DNA of 64,000 bases, taken from contig NZ_CP036525.1 in assembly GCF_007741535.1 (NCBI RefSeq), forward strand, positions 4,712,001 through 4,776,000. The letters run 5' to 3'. Below the pieces are notes generated by a model. The model searched no databases, was not told the DNA's origin, and saw only the letters and a program-made list of their open reading frames with translations. Source of the DNA: Rubripirellula lacrimiformis. Lineage in GTDB: Bacteria > Planctomycetota > Planctomycetia > Pirellulales > Pirellulaceae. A program made the translations under genes and the position numbers. Shown one piece after another: positions 61,717-64,000 of the stretch. Numbering within the stretch: position 1 is the first letter of the stretch; the number at the start of each line of letters is the position of its first letter.

Positions 61717-63365
61717 CGTTTTTCTCGCAAGAGCTCAGGAATGGATAAACGGGTTCGGTCTGAGGTCGGTTCAGAAGTGTGCTGGACCGATGACGGCCGC
61801 GTAGTGAATCGATCTCCGTCGACAGCCTCGGCAGCCATTGAGACAATCGGCCTCGTCTGGCCACCGGCAATCCCCAACTGCTGCTCCAGCAAGAACAGTT
61901 CGCCATCGATTGACTGAAGGTCACCCGGAAGCCCTGCTGGGAACGCAGTGGATACGTAAGATCCAGCGCGGACATTTTGAGTCGAAGCATTGTCCAACGA
62001 CAAATACTGGTCCCCCAAAGACTGCGGAGATAGCTGGTAGGGAAATGGCTGTTGCGACGGCGTGATGTTGCTTGGCCGAGTCGTTACGTCCGAACGATCT
62101 CGTTTCTCCAACAACGAATGAATTCGAGGCCCTAGCGAGCTGGATTCCAGCCAGAACCAGCCACCGATCAGTACCAGCACGGTGGCCGCGGTGATTACCG
62201 CATAACGAAGAAATTTGGGGATTGGCTTTTCCGCCCGATTGTTGGTCAGCGATGCCGGCAGTGGCTCGGCCGCTGGGTGGCGAACGTGCGCGTGGGCCTG
62301 ACGCAGCAGGGTTGCCGCTTCCTGGGCGGATCCGATTCGATCGTCTGCGTTGATCGCCATCAGCTGATACACCAGTTCGTCCAGCCAGGCGGGCATGCAC
62401 TCGTTGATTTCATGGATCGGACGCACCCGTGATTCGGTGATCTTTTTCAACACCGCCAGCGGGTTGTCCGCACGAAACGGCGGTCTTGCGGTCGCCAGCG
62501 CGTACAGGACGCTGCCGAGCGAGAACAGATCGCTACGCGGATCCAGCGGTTCGCCGCGTGCCTGTTCGGGACTCATGTATTGGGGCGTGCCGGCGATCAT
62601 GCCACTGCATGTTAGTGATGCATCGTTCAGAGCGCGGGCCAGACCAAAGTCGCTGATCAGCGTTCGCCCATTGCCTGCTTCGACCAGCAGATTGGCTGGT
62701 TTGATGTCTCGGTGGATCACGCCTTGATGATGGGCAGCGGCCAGCCCTTCGGCCACCTCCGCACCGATCCGCAAAACGTCGGCAAGTTCAAGCGGCCCCT
62801 CGGCATCGATTCGCTGTTGCAGGTTTCCGCCTTCGACCAACGGCATCACCAGATAGGGCAACCGGGCCGTCGCGACGACGCTATAAATTGGCACGATTGA
62901 GGGGTGGACGACGGCAGCGGCGGCTTGCGCTTCGCGCATGAACCGTGCTCGCGCCGCACCGACGCCAGCTAGATGCGGTGCCAGCACCTTCAATGCAACC
63001 GGTCGGTTCAATTCGGGTTCGGTGGCATGCAGGACGACGCCCATTCCCCCCTGACCGATCACCGACGATACGCAGTATCGATCCAGTTTGCCCAGTCCCT
63101 GATGCACGCCATGGTGTTCGTCGGGCGGCTGCAGCAGTGGCATCAACCAGTCGACCGTCATCGCGGCGGGTTGTTGCGTTGACAGTGTGTCCACGGTTTC
63201 GTTCCACCAACTTTCGTCACCCGCTAATCGTTGTAGCGATTGGCGACACTTTTCGCAGCCCGATAGATGGGACTGGACACGATCCGCCTGAGGGTCCGGC
63301 AGTGTTTCATCCAACAGGGATGTTAGGGTTCCATCGTCGACGTGGTCGTCCGTACTGGCGATCAT
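61713..63365 (-). CDS. Zinc-finger/serine-threonine kinase fusion linked to an ECF sigma factor
   Basis: A 550-residue protein. Residues 15-45 form an anti-sigma-like zinc finger (H33-x3-C37-x2-C40). The kinase follows: GQGGMG 104-109, K126, HRDIKPAN 218-225, DFG 239-241, and SPEQA near 263. A membrane helix is at about 390-410 (YAVITAATVLVLIGGWFW) and the rest is a Ser/Thr-rich outer part. It lies 27 bases after the sigma gene. Such fused anti-sigma-kinases are frequent in planctomycetes and are thought to release the sigma factor on signalling. Confidence 0.88.
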   Translation of the reverse strand: MIASTDDHVDDGTLTSLLDETLPDPQADRVQSHLSGCEKCRQSLQRLAGDESWWNETVDTLSTQQPAAMTVDWLMPLLQPPDEHHGVHQGLGKLDRYCVSSVIGQGGMGVVLHATEPELNRPVALKVLAPHLAGVGAARARFMREAQAAAAVVHPSIVPIYSVVATARLPYLVMPLVEGGNLQQRIDAEGPLELADVLRIGAEVAEGLAAAHHQGVIHRDIKPANLLVEAGNGRTLISDFGLARALNDASLTCSGMIAGTPQYMSPEQARGEPLDPRSDLFSLGSVLYALATARPPFRADNPLAVLKKITESRVRPIHEINECMPAWLDELVYQLMAINADDRIGSAQEAATLLRQAHAHVRHPAAEPLPASLTNNRAEKPIPKFLRYAVITAATVLVLIGGWFWLESSSLGPRIHSLLEKRDRSDVTTRPSNITPSQQPFPYQLSPQSLGDQYLSLDNASTQNVRAGSYVSTAFPAGLPGDLQSIDGELFLLEQQLGIAGGQTRPIVSMAAEAVDGDRFTTRPSSVQHTSEPTSDRTRLSIPELLREKR

Positions 63366-63392
63366 AGATTTGACTCGTTTGCGTTCATCGGT

Positions 63393-64000
63393 CTATTCCG
63401 CCCAGCGCTGGTCAACGTGTTGCCGAATACGTTTGATGATTCGACAGCGTGCCACGTAGACCGCTGCCTCGTCCATTTCCAATTCCTTTGCGACCGCCGC
63501 AATCGGAAGCCCGTCCATGGAGGATCGCCAAAATGCCATCCAGTTTTTCTCGCCCGTCGAACGCCGTACCTCACTGGCCGCCCAGTGGAACAATTGCCGT
63601 CGTCGATCCTGTTCGAACTCTTCTTGCAGACTACGGTCGGTTGCCGCGTGGTCTTGTGCGATCTTATCCATTCGTCGCCGAACTCCACTGGCATCCACCG
63701 TTTCGCGGCGTACCGAGACATGCCGCATTCGATCAATGGTTGCGTTGCGAGTGATTCGGCTGAGCCAGCCGCGGAAGGTTCCTTGGGCGCTTGCGTCGAA
63801 CCGCTGTAGATGGCGGGAGACCGACAGCATGACCTCTTGGACAATCTCGCGAGCGTCAGCGTCTTGCATGCTTCGGCGCCGCGCCATGTTGTAGATAATG
63901 GGCTCGTACACCGAATGAAAGTCTTCCCAAGCTTCACGATCCTCTGCGTCCTGCATTCGAACCAACAGACTGGCACGAGTGATCGGTTCGCTGGGGAGGC
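63393..64000 (-). CDS. ECF-type RNA polymerase sigma factor (5' part beyond window)
   Basis: A sigma factor with region 2 (DREAWEDFHSVYEPIIYNMA, DADAREIVQEVMLSVSRHLQ, TFRGWLSRITRNATIDRMRH) and region 4 (WRSSMDGLPIAAVAKELEMD, EAAVYVARCRIIKRIRQHV). The frame is open to the window edge, reading LPSEPITRASLLVRMQDAED; planctomycete ECF factors usually have exactly such a residue stretch ('..T..SLL.R..d..d..AW..F') before region 2, so the true start is probably outside. It is the first gene of the sigma-kinase-coiled-coil operon. Confidence 0.88.
   Translation of the reverse strand, partial: LPSEPITRASLLVRMQDAEDREAWEDFHSVYEPIIYNMARRRSMQDADAREIVQEVMLSVSRHLQRFDASAQGTFRGWLSRITRNATIDRMRHVSVRRETVDASGVRRRMDKIAQDHAATDRSLQEEFEQDRRRQLFHWAASEVRRSTGEKNWMAFWRSSMDGLPIAAVAKELEMDEAAVYVARCRIIKRIRQHVDQRWAE

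Overview
The window looks like a stretch of a planctomycete chromosome, most likely Rhodopirellula or a close relative in the Pirellulaceae. This is an inference from the style of the host genes at the right end: a proline-rich membrane protein with squalene-cyclase-type repeats, two PKN-type serine/threonine kinases, an ECF sigma factor with a kinase and zinc-finger operon, and an apolipoprotein N-acyltransferase. GC content is moderately high and many starts have weak Shine-Dalgarno sites.

Bases 1-34,246 are a large siphovirus-like prophage, or a long part of one, whose left end lies outside the window. On the minus strand, from 15.3 kb down to 1, lies a morphogenesis operon: small protein, large terminase, head-module protein, portal, protease-capsid fusion, DUF2190 protein, three envelope proteins, tail completion genes, tail tube, tail assembly chaperone with a probable -1 frameshift, tape measure and a truncated tail gene. 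From 34.2 kb down to 20.3 kb (minus) lie an XRE/ImmA control pair, two unknown genes, a GNAT protein, a sigma-70-like factor, a RecT-free replication set (AAA protein, DUF669, RusA, DEAD helicase, Prim-Pol/helicase), an HNH nuclease and a ParB-methyltransferase fusion. Between the two, 15.4-20.3 kb on the plus strand is a cassette of small genes (amidoligase, HARE-HTH, DUF4314 and unknowns), six of them preceded by the same 39-bp leader core. A second motif, GTACA-N17-C[AG]TA[GT]GT[AG]AC, occurs three times at transcription-unit boundaries of the phage and may be the promoter of its own sigma factor.

Bases 34,974-51,376 are a plus-strand defence island with almost no gaps: a secreted class 3 lipase, a CD-NTase and a Cap15-like (S-2TM-beta) effector (a CBASS operon), whose last gene overlaps a half-size HsdS, followed by HsdM, HsdS, a YhcG/DUF1016 nuclease, HsdR and a YgjP-like metallopeptidase (type I restriction-modification). 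Then come a 578-residue protein with a nuclease-like C-terminus and a 1143-residue SMEK-STAND-type ATPase that together may be a further, undescribed defence module.

Bases 51.4-64 kb are host backbone: a DoxX-like protein, an initiator tRNA-Met with its own promoter and terminator, the squalene-cyclase-repeat protein, Lnt, a kinase, a 1.44-kb array of eleven 136-bp hairpin-forming repeats, and a sigma/kinase/coiled-coil operon cut by the window end. The tRNA 3' end points toward the defence island, as expected if an element entered at that tRNA, but no integrase or second att copy is visible.
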